A stretch of 64,000 nucleotides of DNA from an uncultured Eubacterium sp. (GTDB lineage Bacteria; Bacillota; Clostridia; Lachnospirales; Lachnospiraceae): assembly GCA_910586225.1 (NCBI GenBank), contig CAJUIL010000021.1:1-64000 (forward strand). Reading direction: 5' to 3'. A program made the translations under genes and the position numbers. Shown here piece after piece: positions 25,415 through 32,031 of the stretch. The notes beneath the pieces are model-generated. The model was not told where the DNA came from and searched no databases. It worked only from the letters and a program-made list of their open reading frames with translations. Position 1 is the stretch's first letter. The number at the start of each line of letters is the position of its first letter.

Positions 25415-25448
25415 AAAAGCAGCAGGGTATATCCATCCTGCTGCTTTT
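25415..25448. terminator. Bidirectional terminator between convergent genes
   Basis: AAAAGCAGCAGG (25415-25426) and CCTGCTGCTTTT (25437-25448) form a perfect 12-bp stem around GTATATCCAT, with A and T tracts on both sides. It can end both the YesL transcript and the opposing AICAR transformylase transcript. Confidence 0.85.
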
Positions 25449-25508
25449 GTTATAGCAATGTTTTGCAATGCGTTCGCGCTTTCCGGCATCGGAATGTGCC
25501 ATGTCAGA

Positions 25509-26690
25509 TCAGTGATGGAACAAGCGGATTCCGGTAAATGCCATAACCATCTGGTGTGCGTTGCACGCGTCAATCACAGCCTGATCGCGTACGGAGCCGC
25601 CAGGCTGTGCGACGTATTTGACGCCGCTTCGGTAGGCACGCTCGATATTGTCGCTGAATGGGAAGAACGCGTCTGAGCCAAGCGTAACGTCTGCGCTGTT
25701 TTTCAGCCAGGCACGTTTTTCCTCTGCGGTAAATACCGGAGGCTTTACCAGGAAGGTGCGCTCCCATACGTCGTCTCCAAGCACATCCATATAATCCTCA
25801 CCGATATACAGATCGATCGCATTATCACGGTCTGCACGCTTGATATCTGTACGGAACTGCAGTCCGAGCACCTGCGGGGACTGGCGCAGAAACCAGTTGT
25901 CAGCCTTGGTGCCGGCCAGTCTTGTACAGTGGATGCGGGACTGCTGTCCGGCTCCAATGCCGATCGCCTGTCCGCCTTTGACATAGCAGACAGAGTTGGA
26001 CTGGGTGTATTTCAGCGTGATCATTGCAATAGCAAGATCGATCTTGGCTGTATCCGGCAGCTCTTTATTTTCGGTAACAATGTTGCTGAAAAACGCATCG
26101 TCAATCTTTAATTCGTTGCGGCCCTGCTCAAAGGTAATGCCAAAGACTTCTTTTTTCTCGATCGGAGCCGGCGTATAATTCGGGTCGATCTCAATGACAT
26201 TGTAGGTACCGCGTTTTTTTGTTTTCAGGATTTCCAAAGCTTCCGGCTCGTAGCCAGGAGCAATAATGCCGTCGGATACCTCGTGGCTGATAAACTCTGC
26301 CGTAGGGACGTCGCACGGATCGGACAGTGCGATAAAATCGCCGAATGACGACATACGGTCAGCGCCTCTGGCACGGACGTAAGCACTTGCCAGCGGAGAA
26401 TACTGTATTGGATAGTCGTTAGCCCAGTAGATTTTACGTTCGGTTTCATTTAAAGGAAGTCCGACAGCGGCGCCGGCAGGGGATACGTGTTTAAAGGAGG
26501 TCGCGGCCGCAAGGCCGGTTGCTTTCTTTAATTCCGTTACCAGCTGCCAGCCGTTTAGGGCGTCTAAAAAATTGATGTAGCCAGGTTTGCCGTTTAAGAC
26601 GCGGATTGGGAGAGGGGCAGCGTCCTGCATATAGATGCGGGAAGGCGTTTGGTTTGGATTGCATCCGTATTTTAGTTCCAATTCGTTCAT
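25509..26690 (-). CDS. Stand-alone AICAR transformylase
   Basis: The 393-residue protein corresponds only to the C-terminal part of PurH: phosphoribosylaminoimidazolecarboxamide formyltransferase, the ninth step of purine synthesis, using 10-formyl-THF. The catalytic Lys-His pair is in TSFKHVSPAGAAVG (K67, H68). The N-terminal IMP cyclohydrolase domain of normal PurH is missing and no frame upstream encodes it, so ring closure needs another enzyme. The start at 26690 has AAAGGAGAA before it; the longer open frame contains the promoter. Similar short forms are common in Clostridia. Confidence 0.85.
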   Translation of the reverse strand: MNELELKYGCNPNQTPSRIYMQDAAPLPIRVLNGKPGYINFLDALNGWQLVTELKKATGLAAATSFKHVSPAGAAVGLPLNETERKIYWANDYPIQYSPLASAYVRARGADRMSSFGDFIALSDPCDVPTAEFISHEVSDGIIAPGYEPEALEILKTKKRGTYNVIEIDPNYTPAPIEKKEVFGITFEQGRNELKIDDAFFSNIVTENKELPDTAKIDLAIAMITLKYTQSNSVCYVKGGQAIGIGAGQQSRIHCTRLAGTKADNWFLRQSPQVLGLQFRTDIKRADRDNAIDLYIGEDYMDVLGDDVWERTFLVKPPVFTAEEKRAWLKNSADVTLGSDAFFPFSDNIERAYRSGVKYVAQPGGSVRDQAVIDACNAHQMVMAFTGIRLFHH

Positions 26691-26753
26691 GGTGGGTTCT
26701 CCTTTGATTGCTCGATGTTGTGTTTTTTGACAGTGGGTCTTTTTGAGATTATA

Positions 26754-26782
26754 ATTATAGAAGAGGTGGAGTGGTTTGTCAA
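26754..26782 (-). promoter_or_regulatory. Promoter TTGACA-17-TATAAT of the AICAR transformylase gene
   Basis: On the minus strand TTGACA (26782-26777) and TATAAT (26759-26754) are separated by 17 bases, a consensus promoter. The start codon lies 64 bases downstream of the -10. No purine riboswitch is recognised in the leader. Confidence 0.8.
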
Positions 26783-26795
26783 TATGAGAAGGCGG

Positions 26796-26824
26796 GTAAC
26801 AGGTCAGCTTGCCTGAACTGTTAC
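26796..26824. repeat. Palindromic repeat (GTAACAG type), copy 1
   Basis: GTAACAGGTCAG (26796-26807) and CTGAACTGTTAC (26813-26824) form an 11 of 12 bp stem around CTTGC. A close relative is at 47967-47995 and a half copy at 11247-11259. Confidence 0.65.
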
Positions 26825-26867
26825 GATTGATGGATAAGGATAGATATTTGGCAGATAAAAAAGGCTC

Positions 26868-26896
26868 TTGCAATCAAACCTAAGATATGCTATAGT
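26868..26896 (+). promoter_or_regulatory. Promoter of the antitoxin RNA
   Basis: TTGCAA (26868-26873), 17 bases, then TATAGT (26891-26896) with TG at 26888-26889. It points toward the toxin gene on the opposite strand. Confidence 0.75.
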
Positions 26897-26902
26897 ATAG
26901 AC

Positions 26903-26999
26903 ACAAAACGAAGAGCAACCGCCCACAAAGTGGTTGCCTCCATGTAAGGTTTATAAACCTACCTGCACGGCCAAGTACAAGGTAGGTTTATTTATTTTC
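26903..26999 (+). ncRNA. Antisense antitoxin RNA of a type I module
   Basis: A transcript from the promoter at 26868 would start near 26903. It would contain a hairpin GCAACC...GGTTGC (26915-26937) and end at the hairpin AAACCTACCT...AGGTAGGTTT (26955-26989), overlapping the 3' end of the toxin mRNA. The overlap, the convergent promoters and the shared terminator are those of type I toxin-antitoxin modules such as txpA-RatA. Confidence 0.7.
26955..26993. terminator. Bidirectional terminator shared by toxin and antitoxin
   Basis: AAACCTACCT and AGGTAGGTTT make a 10-bp stem around a 15-base loop. T bases follow on the plus strand (ATTTATTTT). On the minus strand the stem itself ends in TTT. 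Confidence 0.75.
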
Positions 27000-27087
27000 G
27001 TTTGTTCGTCCTATCAATATAGGCAAGCAGCGCAATCAGGAAATTTCCGCCCAAAAGTAACAGGCTTAATACTTCATATGTATCCAT
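26992..27087 (-). CDS. Holin-like type I toxin, 31 residues
   Basis: The reading frame MDTYEVLSLLLLGGNFLIAL followed by LAYIDRTNKRK has 31 residues. It is one membrane helix with a short charged N-terminus and a basic C-terminus, the layout of the putative holin-like toxin family (Hol_Tox; BsrG/TxpA-like peptides). GGGAGGTG lies eight bases before the ATG. The gene has its own promoter on the minus strand and faces a convergent antisense RNA that overlaps its 3' end. Such peptides damage the membrane when the RNA fails to repress them. It lies between purine and SCIFF genes, outside any prophage. Confidence 0.85.
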   Translation of the reverse strand: MDTYEVLSLLLLGGNFLIALLAYIDRTNKRK

Positions 27088-27155
27088 CTGCACCACCTCC
27101 CTTCTTTTTCAAGTTAGGGAGATTTACCACCTTGTAACACGATTACTCTTTTGCG

Positions 27156-27184
27156 ATTATATCATATCTTTCAACGCTCCACAA
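27156..27184 (-). promoter_or_regulatory. Toxin promoter with extended -10
   Basis: On the minus strand TTGTGG (27184-27179), 17 bases and TATAAT (27161-27156), with TGA just before TATAAT giving an extended -10. It leaves a leader of about 60 bases before the toxin ATG. Confidence 0.7.
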
Positions 27185-27244
27185 CAATATTGTGAGGTGT
27201 TTGTGAAAAATAAAAAAATACTTTCCTTATAAGAAAAGATGTGT

Positions 27245-27250
27245 TATACT
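27245..27250 (+). promoter_or_regulatory. Extended -10 of the SCIFF gene
   Basis: TGTTATACT with TATACT at 27245-27250 and TG at 27242-27243; the -35 (TTTCCT at 27222) is weak. It lies 56 bases before the SCIFF start. Confidence 0.5.
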
Positions 27251-27305
27251 AGCCACTAGGCGTATTTGATGTACGTCTTGAGTTTAAGTGAAGGGAGAGT
27301 ATTTT

Positions 27306-27449
27306 ATGAAACACATCAAGACTTTAAATACCAAAAAATTGCAGAATACTGTTAAAAAAGGTGGCTGTGGTGAGTGCCAGACATCTTGCCAGTCTGCGTG
27401 TAAGACATCTTGCACTGTAGGAAATCAGACCTGCGAGCAGAGCAAATAG
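27306..27449 (+). CDS. scfA: SCIFF six-cysteine ribosomal peptide precursor
   Basis: The 47-residue peptide starts MKHIKTLNTKKL and carries six cysteines in its C-terminal half (C21, C24, C28, C32, C36, C43) within GGCGECQTSCQSACKTSC, the signature of the 'six cysteines in forty-five residues' family. Its radical SAM maturase follows directly. In characterised members the maturase makes a thioether link from a Cys to a Thr. SCIFF is nearly universal in Clostridia, yet its biological role remains unclear. AAGTGAAGGGAG precedes the ATG. Confidence 0.95.
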   Translation: MKHIKTLNTKKLQNTVKKGGCGECQTSCQSACKTSCTVGNQTCEQSK

Positions 27450-27470
27450 CATATTAGGATATGCGTATTG

Positions 27471-27532
27471 GAGCGTGTTTAAAAATTTATTCCGGTAGCA
27501 GTATGCTGCGGAATGGATTTTTAAACACGCTC
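27471..27532. repeat. Long near-perfect palindrome between SCIFF and maturase genes
   Basis: The left arm 27471-27494 (starts GAGCGTGTTTAAAAAT) pairs with the right arm 27509-27532 (ends ATTTTTAAACACGCTC) at 22 of 24 positions around a 14-base loop. No T run follows. It may be an mRNA-processing or attenuating hairpin that keeps maturase lower than peptide, or a dispersed palindromic repeat. Confidence 0.75.
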
Positions 27533-27633
27533 TGAGAGTTGGAGAAGTTTACCGTTTCAGATGAGCAGAAGGGCCGTCCGCTATGCGTGCGGTCATTTGT
27601 GTGTCTTTAATTCTAGGGAGGATGGATCAGGCG

Positions 27634-29019
27634 TTGAGTTATCAGGTTCACCAATATAAAAATAACGGCTATAATATTGTTTTGGATGTAAACAGCGGGG
27701 CGGTGCATATTGTGGATGATGTCGTCTATGATGTGCTGGCGCTGTATCTGCAGATGGAGGGACAGGCGCAGGATGGCCTGCAGGAGGAGCTTGCGGCCAG
27801 GCTGAAGGACAAGTATCCGTCCGATGAGGTGAAGGAAGCGTTCGCGGAGCTGATGGAGCTGAAAGAGGCAGGCGATCTGTTTACCGAGGACGCGTATACA
27901 GATACAGTGTTTGATTTTAAAAACCGCCAGACTGTCGTAAAGGCGCTCTGTCTGCATATTGCACATGACTGCAACCTGGCGTGCCGTTACTGCTTTGCGG
28001 AAGAAGGCGAGTACCATGGGCGTCGTGCGCTGATGAGCTATGAGGTGGGAAAGGCGGCTTTGGATTTTCTGATCGCAAATTCCGGCAGCCGCAGGAACCT
28101 GGAAGTGGATTTTTTCGGCGGCGAGCCGACGATGAATCTGGATGTGGTCAAGCGGCTGGTACGCTACGGCAGGGAGCAGGAAAAGCTGCATGAGAAAAAT
28201 TTCCGGTTTACACTGACGACGAACGGTGTATTATTAAATGATGAGATCATGGAATTTGCCAATCAGGAAATGGCAAACGTGGTGCTTAGTATTGACGGCA
28301 GAAAAGAGACAAACGACCGGATGCGCCCGTTTCGCAACGGTGCGGGAAGCTATGAGCTGATCATACCGAAATTTCAGAAATTTGCTGAAAGCAGAAATCA
28401 GAAAAACTATTATGTCCGGGGAACGTTTACGCACCACAATCTGGACTTTTCAAAAGACGTGCTGCATCTTGCGGATCTGGGATTTTGTCAGATTTCTGTG
28501 GAGCCTGTCGTAGCGCAGGAGACGGATGATTATGCGATACGTAAGGAGGATCTGCCGCAGTTATTTGACGAATACGACGCGCTGGCAAGGGAAATGATCA
28601 GGCGTAAAAAAGAAGGGCGCGGCTTTACCTTTTTCCATTATATGATTGACTTAGAGGGCGGGCCATGCGTGGCAAAACGGCTGTCCGGCTGCGGCTCTGG
28701 TACGGAATATCTGGCGGTGACGCCATGGGGAGATCTGTATCCGTGCCATCAGTTTGTTGGAAATGACAGGTTTTTGATGGGAAATGTAAAAGAAGGCGTG
28801 ACAAATACGCAGATTCGTGATATGTTTAAAAGCTGTAATGTATATGCAAAGGAAAAGTGTAAGGAATGCTTTGCAAGATTTTACTGCAGCGGCGGATGTG
28901 CGGCGAATGCCTGGAATTTCCATGGAGATATTCACGGAACCTATGATATCGGGTGTGAGCTGCAGAGAAAGCGGGTAGAGTGCGCGATCATGATTCAGGC
29001 GGCACTTGCGCAGGAGTAA
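27634..29019 (+). CDS. scfB: SCIFF maturase, radical SAM/SPASM protein
   Basis: The protein has an N-terminal recognition region (VHQYKNNGYNIVLDV), a radical SAM core with the cluster motif CNLACRYCFAEEG, a GGEPTMN motif, and a C-terminal SPASM region with cysteines in CGSGTEYLAV, YPCHQ, CKEC, FYCSGGC and a final Cys, for two auxiliary [4Fe-4S] clusters. It installs the thioether in SCIFF. The start is uncertain. TTG at 27634 has AGGGAGG 12 bases upstream and matches the usual family N-terminus; ATG at 27622 abuts that site, and ATG at 27583 adds an unusual extension. Confidence 0.93.
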   Translation: MSYQVHQYKNNGYNIVLDVNSGAVHIVDDVVYDVLALYLQMEGQAQDGLQEELAARLKDKYPSDEVKEAFAELMELKEAGDLFTEDAYTDTVFDFKNRQTVVKALCLHIAHDCNLACRYCFAEEGEYHGRRALMSYEVGKAALDFLIANSGSRRNLEVDFFGGEPTMNLDVVKRLVRYGREQEKLHEKNFRFTLTTNGVLLNDEIMEFANQEMANVVLSIDGRKETNDRMRPFRNGAGSYELIIPKFQKFAESRNQKNYYVRGTFTHHNLDFSKDVLHLADLGFCQISVEPVVAQETDDYAIRKEDLPQLFDEYDALAREMIRRKKEGRGFTFFHYMIDLEGGPCVAKRLSGCGSGTEYLAVTPWGDLYPCHQFVGNDRFLMGNVKEGVTNTQIRDMFKSCNVYAKEKCKECFARFYCSGGCAANAWNFHGDIHGTYDIGCELQRKRVECAIMIQAALAQE

Positions 29020-29070
29020 CGTCTGTAAAGACAGCTGCAGCTACTACAAGTTTAAGGAAGGGATAAAAAA

Positions 29071-31251
29071 ATGAAAAAAGGAAAAGGCATTGCAATACTG
29101 TGTATTGTTTTGGCTTGTATTCTCGGTCTGGGATACTATGCTTCGATTATATTATCCTCGACCGGACGCGGGGAAAACCAGAACATTTCGCTCGGTCTGG
29201 ATTTGGCCGGGGGCGTAAGTATTACGTATCAGATTCTAGATGAGGAAGCAACGGCAGAGCAGATCAGCGATACCGTCTACAAGCTGCAGAGGCGTGTAGA
29301 AGACTATAGCACGGAGGCGCAGGTGGCAAGGGAAGGCAGCGACCGGATCACGGTTGCGATCCCAGGTGTTACGGATGCCAATGACATTTTGGAGGAGCTT
29401 GGTACGCCAGGTTCTTTGGAATTTCAGGATCCGGACGGCAATGTCGTGCTGACGGGCGACGATGTGTCGAACGCGGCGGCGCGCTATGTGACACAGGATG
29501 GAAGAAATCAGGCGATCGTAGAGCTGACGTTTACAGATGACGCGGCAGAGACATTTTCCGAGCTGACAGGAGCAAATATCGGAAAGATCATTCCGATCGT
29601 ATATGATGGGGAAATTATCAGCTCCCCGACAGTAAATTCACAGATTACCGGAGGTACGGCTTCGATCGAGGGTATGGAATCTTTTCAGGCAGCGGAGACG
29701 CTGGCGTCCCAGATTCGTATCGGTTCACTGTCTCTGGAGTTAGAAGAGCTGACCTCACAGGTTGTCGGCGCATCCTTAGGAGAGGAAGCAATCTCTACCG
29801 CGCTGACAGCGGCGGCGATCGGACTGGCTCTGATCATTATATTTTTGATCGCGTTTTACTGGATCGCAGGTGTGGCGACTTCGCTGGGGCTGTTGATCTA
29901 TGCGACAGCAGTTGTAGCGGTTATTTATTTGTTTGAGGTGACGCTGACACTTCCGGGTATCGCAGGTATTATTCTCGGTATCGGTATGGCAGTGGATGCC
30001 AACGTAGTGATCAACGCACGTATCAAGGAAGAGCTTGCACTTGGCAAGTCTACGGGTGCTGCGATCAAAACAGGTTATCAAAAAGCGCTGTCCGCGATTA
30101 TTGACGGAAACGTAACGACGCTGATCGCGGCGGCGGTACTGGCGGTAAAGGGTTCAGGTACGGTAAAGGGCTTTGCTTATACGTTAGCGATCGGTATTGT
30201 CCTGTCGATGGTTACAGCGCTGATTGTGACGCGTTATTCCATGTATGCGATCCATGCGATCGGATTTAAGGACGTGAAATATTACGGCGCGGCAAAGGAG
30301 CATAAGGTTGTTGATTTTATTTCCAAGCGATATGTATTCTTTATTATTTCAGTCGTACTGATCGCGGCAGGCTTCGTCGGCGAGGGCGTTAATTCCGCAG
30401 GCGGGAAAGGCGCGTTTAACTACAGTTTGGAGTTTGTCGGCGGCACATCCACGACGGTTGACCTAGGCAAAAATTATGAATTGAGTGAAATTGATGCAGA
30501 GATCGTGCCGCTGATCAATGAAACACTTGGAACGAGCGAAGTACAGGTGCAAAAGATCGCGGATACGACGCAGGTGATCTTTAAAACGCGTAATCTGGAG
30601 CTGGCAGAGCGCGAGAAGTTTGCAACGCTCTTTGAGGAGAATTATTCTGTAAAAACAGAAGCGATCTCCTACCAGAATGTCAGCGAGACGATCAGTAAGG
30701 AAATGACTTCAGATGCGATCTGGGCAGTAGTGATCGCGGTAATCCTGATGTTGATCTATATTTGGTTCCGGTTTAGTGATTTCCGGTTCGCGACAAGCGC
30801 GGTTATTGCGCTTGTGCATGATATATTGGTTGTGCTGACCTGTTACGCGCTTGTGCGGATCTCTGTCGGCTCTACGTTTATTGCAGTTATGCTGACGATA
30901 CTTGGTTATTCGATCAACGATACGATCGTTACTTTTGACCGTATTCGTGAAAATCTTAGATCCAAGGCCAAGGTAACGGAATCGGAGCTGAAAGAAATCG
31001 CAAACAGGAGTATTACGCAGACGCTTTCCCGTTCGATCAATACGTCAGTGACGACGTTTGTTATGGTGCTGCTTCTGTATATTCTCGGCGTGGCTTCTAT
31101 CCGGGAGTTTGCGCTGCCTTTGATGGTAGGCGTTATCAGCGGTACGTATTCTTCGATCTGTATCGCGACGGAGCTTTGGTTTGAGATGAAGATCCGCCAG
31201 AAGGCTTCCGGCGGGGCAAAAAAAGGTGCCAAAACAAAGAAAATGGCCTAA
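29071..31251 (+). CDS. secDF: SecDF fusion protein translocase subunit
   Basis: The 726-residue protein joins SecD and SecF. The SecD half has an N-terminal helix, the P1 head domain with LGLDLAGGVSITYQI, the GIGMAVDANVVINARIKEE signature and helices to about 410. The SecF half starts near residue 415 with FISKRYVFFI, has FVGGTSTTVDLG and the GYSINDTIVTFDRIREN signature, and ends in a basic tail. It uses the proton-motive force to help pull proteins across the membrane after SecA. TTAAGGAAGGG precedes the ATG. Fused forms are common in Firmicutes. Confidence 0.95.
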   Translation: MKKGKGIAILCIVLACILGLGYYASIILSSTGRGENQNISLGLDLAGGVSITYQILDEEATAEQISDTVYKLQRRVEDYSTEAQVAREGSDRITVAIPGVTDANDILEELGTPGSLEFQDPDGNVVLTGDDVSNAAARYVTQDGRNQAIVELTFTDDAAETFSELTGANIGKIIPIVYDGEIISSPTVNSQITGGTASIEGMESFQAAETLASQIRIGSLSLELEELTSQVVGASLGEEAISTALTAAAIGLALIIIFLIAFYWIAGVATSLGLLIYATAVVAVIYLFEVTLTLPGIAGIILGIGMAVDANVVINARIKEELALGKSTGAAIKTGYQKALSAIIDGNVTTLIAAAVLAVKGSGTVKGFAYTLAIGIVLSMVTALIVTRYSMYAIHAIGFKDVKYYGAAKEHKVVDFISKRYVFFIISVVLIAAGFVGEGVNSAGGKGAFNYSLEFVGGTSTTVDLGKNYELSEIDAEIVPLINETLGTSEVQVQKIADTTQVIFKTRNLELAEREKFATLFEENYSVKTEAISYQNVSETISKEMTSDAIWAVVIAVILMLIYIWFRFSDFRFATSAVIALVHDILVVLTCYALVRISVGSTFIAVMLTILGYSINDTIVTFDRIRENLRSKAKVTESELKEIANRSITQTLSRSINTSVTTFVMVLLLYILGVASIREFALPLMVGVISGTYSSICIATELWFEMKIRQKASGGAKKGAKTKKMA

Positions 31252-31278
31252 TAAATAATAAGGAAAGAAAAGCTTCTA

Positions 31279-31317
31279 AAAAAGAGAATTGCTGTTTTGG
31301 GCGGCAATTCTCTTTTT
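31279..31317. terminator. Bidirectional terminator between secDF and the XRE gene
   Basis: AAAAAGAGAATTGC (31279-31292) and GCAATTCTCTTTTT (31304-31317) form a perfect 14-bp stem with an A tract and a T tract at its ends, so it serves both convergent genes. Confidence 0.85.
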
Positions 31318-31321
31318 CGGG

Positions 31322-31564
31322 TTACAGCTTTCCTGCTTTGTCTGTTTCGGAGCTGCAGATGTTTTTCATCCTTGTGCGTCCGAGCAGATAATCGACGCTT
31401 ACATCGTAGTAATCCGCCAGCTTGATGATGATCTCGATCGGAATATTTATTTTTCCAAGCTCGTATTTGGAATAGGTAGTCTGCTTGACATTTAAGTAAT
31501 TGGCCAGTTCGATCTGTTTTTTATCGCTATCTTCCCGTAAGTTTCTGATATTTGGGTAAATCAT
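31322..31564 (-). CDS. XRE-family helix-turn-helix regulator
   Basis: The 80-residue protein is one Cro/CI-type HTH domain: MIYPNIRNLREDSDKKQIEL, then ANYLNVKQTTYSKYELGK as the recognition part, and IIIKLADYYDVSVDYLLGRT as the typical end. GGAGGATTTCC precedes the ATG. It reads away from a probable small RNA, with palindromes in between, so it most likely controls itself and that RNA. No prophage genes are nearby. Confidence 0.85.
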   Translation of the reverse strand: MIYPNIRNLREDSDKKQIELANYLNVKQTTYSKYELGKINIPIEIIIKLADYYDVSVDYLLGRTRMKNICSSETDKAGKL

Positions 31565-31598
31565 GGAAATCCTCCTTCATTTTATTTAGATTTTTTAT

Positions 31599-31656
31599 GA
31601 CTATTTTAAAAAAGAGTGAAAGTACTCTTGCAAAATAGTCGCAATGCGACTATAAT
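31599..31656. promoter_or_regulatory. Palindromic operator region and divergent promoters
   Basis: GACTATTTT (31599-31607) and AAAATAGTC (31632-31640) are inverted repeats, with GAGT/ACTC inside. AGTCGCAATGCGACT (31637-31651) is a further palindrome. The plus-strand promoter is TTGCAA (31628-31633), 17 bases, TATAAT (31651-31656). TTGCAA is self-complementary, and on the minus strand it lies 19 bases from TAAAAT (31608-31603), which could serve the XRE gene. A regulator bound here would affect both directions. Confidence 0.65.
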
Positions 31657-31662
31657 AAAGTG

Positions 31663-31824
31663 GTACAGATGTTGAAAGAAAACCATAGACAACGAATTTC
31701 CCTAAGCTTGTTGGGTCTCGCGTGGAAATTACATGCAGATTATGGTACTGAATTGAAAATCCCTTAAAGTCAAACAGCTTTCTGTCTGTACAAACGGCCT
31801 GCAGATGATCTGCAGGCCGTTTTT
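31663..31824 (+). ncRNA. Candidate small structured RNA next to the XRE regulator
   Basis: A transcript from the consensus-like promoter at 31628 would be about 160 nt and end at the terminator 31793-31824. GTACAGA plus GAAAG (31663-31669, 31674-31678) pairs with CTTTC plus TCTGTAC (31778-31782, 31785-31791), closing the RNA. Inside, CCATA (31683-31687) with TATGG (31741-31745) and AATTTCC (31695-31701) with GGAAATT (31724-31730) form an arm. No ribosome binding site or open frame is seen. A closing stem, a long arm and an unpaired 3' strand could suit a 6S-like or an unknown RNA. Confidence 0.6.
31793..31824 (+). terminator. Strong intrinsic terminator of the small RNA
   Basis: AACGGCCTGCAG (31793-31804) and CTGCAGGCCGTT (31810-31821) form a perfect 12-bp stem around ATGAT, followed by T bases. 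Confidence 0.9.
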
Positions 31825-31942
31825 CATGCCTGGCGCATACAAGCGGACAGGCTTATTTTTGTAGAATTTGTATAGTTCCTGGTGTCTAGGTCGGCAATTC
31901 GTGATAGATTGGTTCAAAATACACACAAATTTCACACAATCG

Positions 31943-31971
31943 TTGCATTTTTGCTGGAAATTGAGTATAAT
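31943..31971 (+). promoter_or_regulatory. Promoter TTGCAT-17-TATAAT of the rel gene
   Basis: TTGCAT (31943-31948) and TATAAT (31966-31971) are separated by 17 bases and lie 60 bases before the start codon. Confidence 0.75.
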
Positions 31972-32031
31972 GCTTAAATATTATAAGAGATTAAGAATAC
32001 ATTAGCACAGCCAAGAGAGCAGGTGATCAAT

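Noticed and set aside
31663-32031. RNA at 31663 as a riboswitch or T-box for rel
   Set aside because: A perfect terminator and a separate promoter at 31943 lie between it and rel, so it is better seen as an independent RNA.
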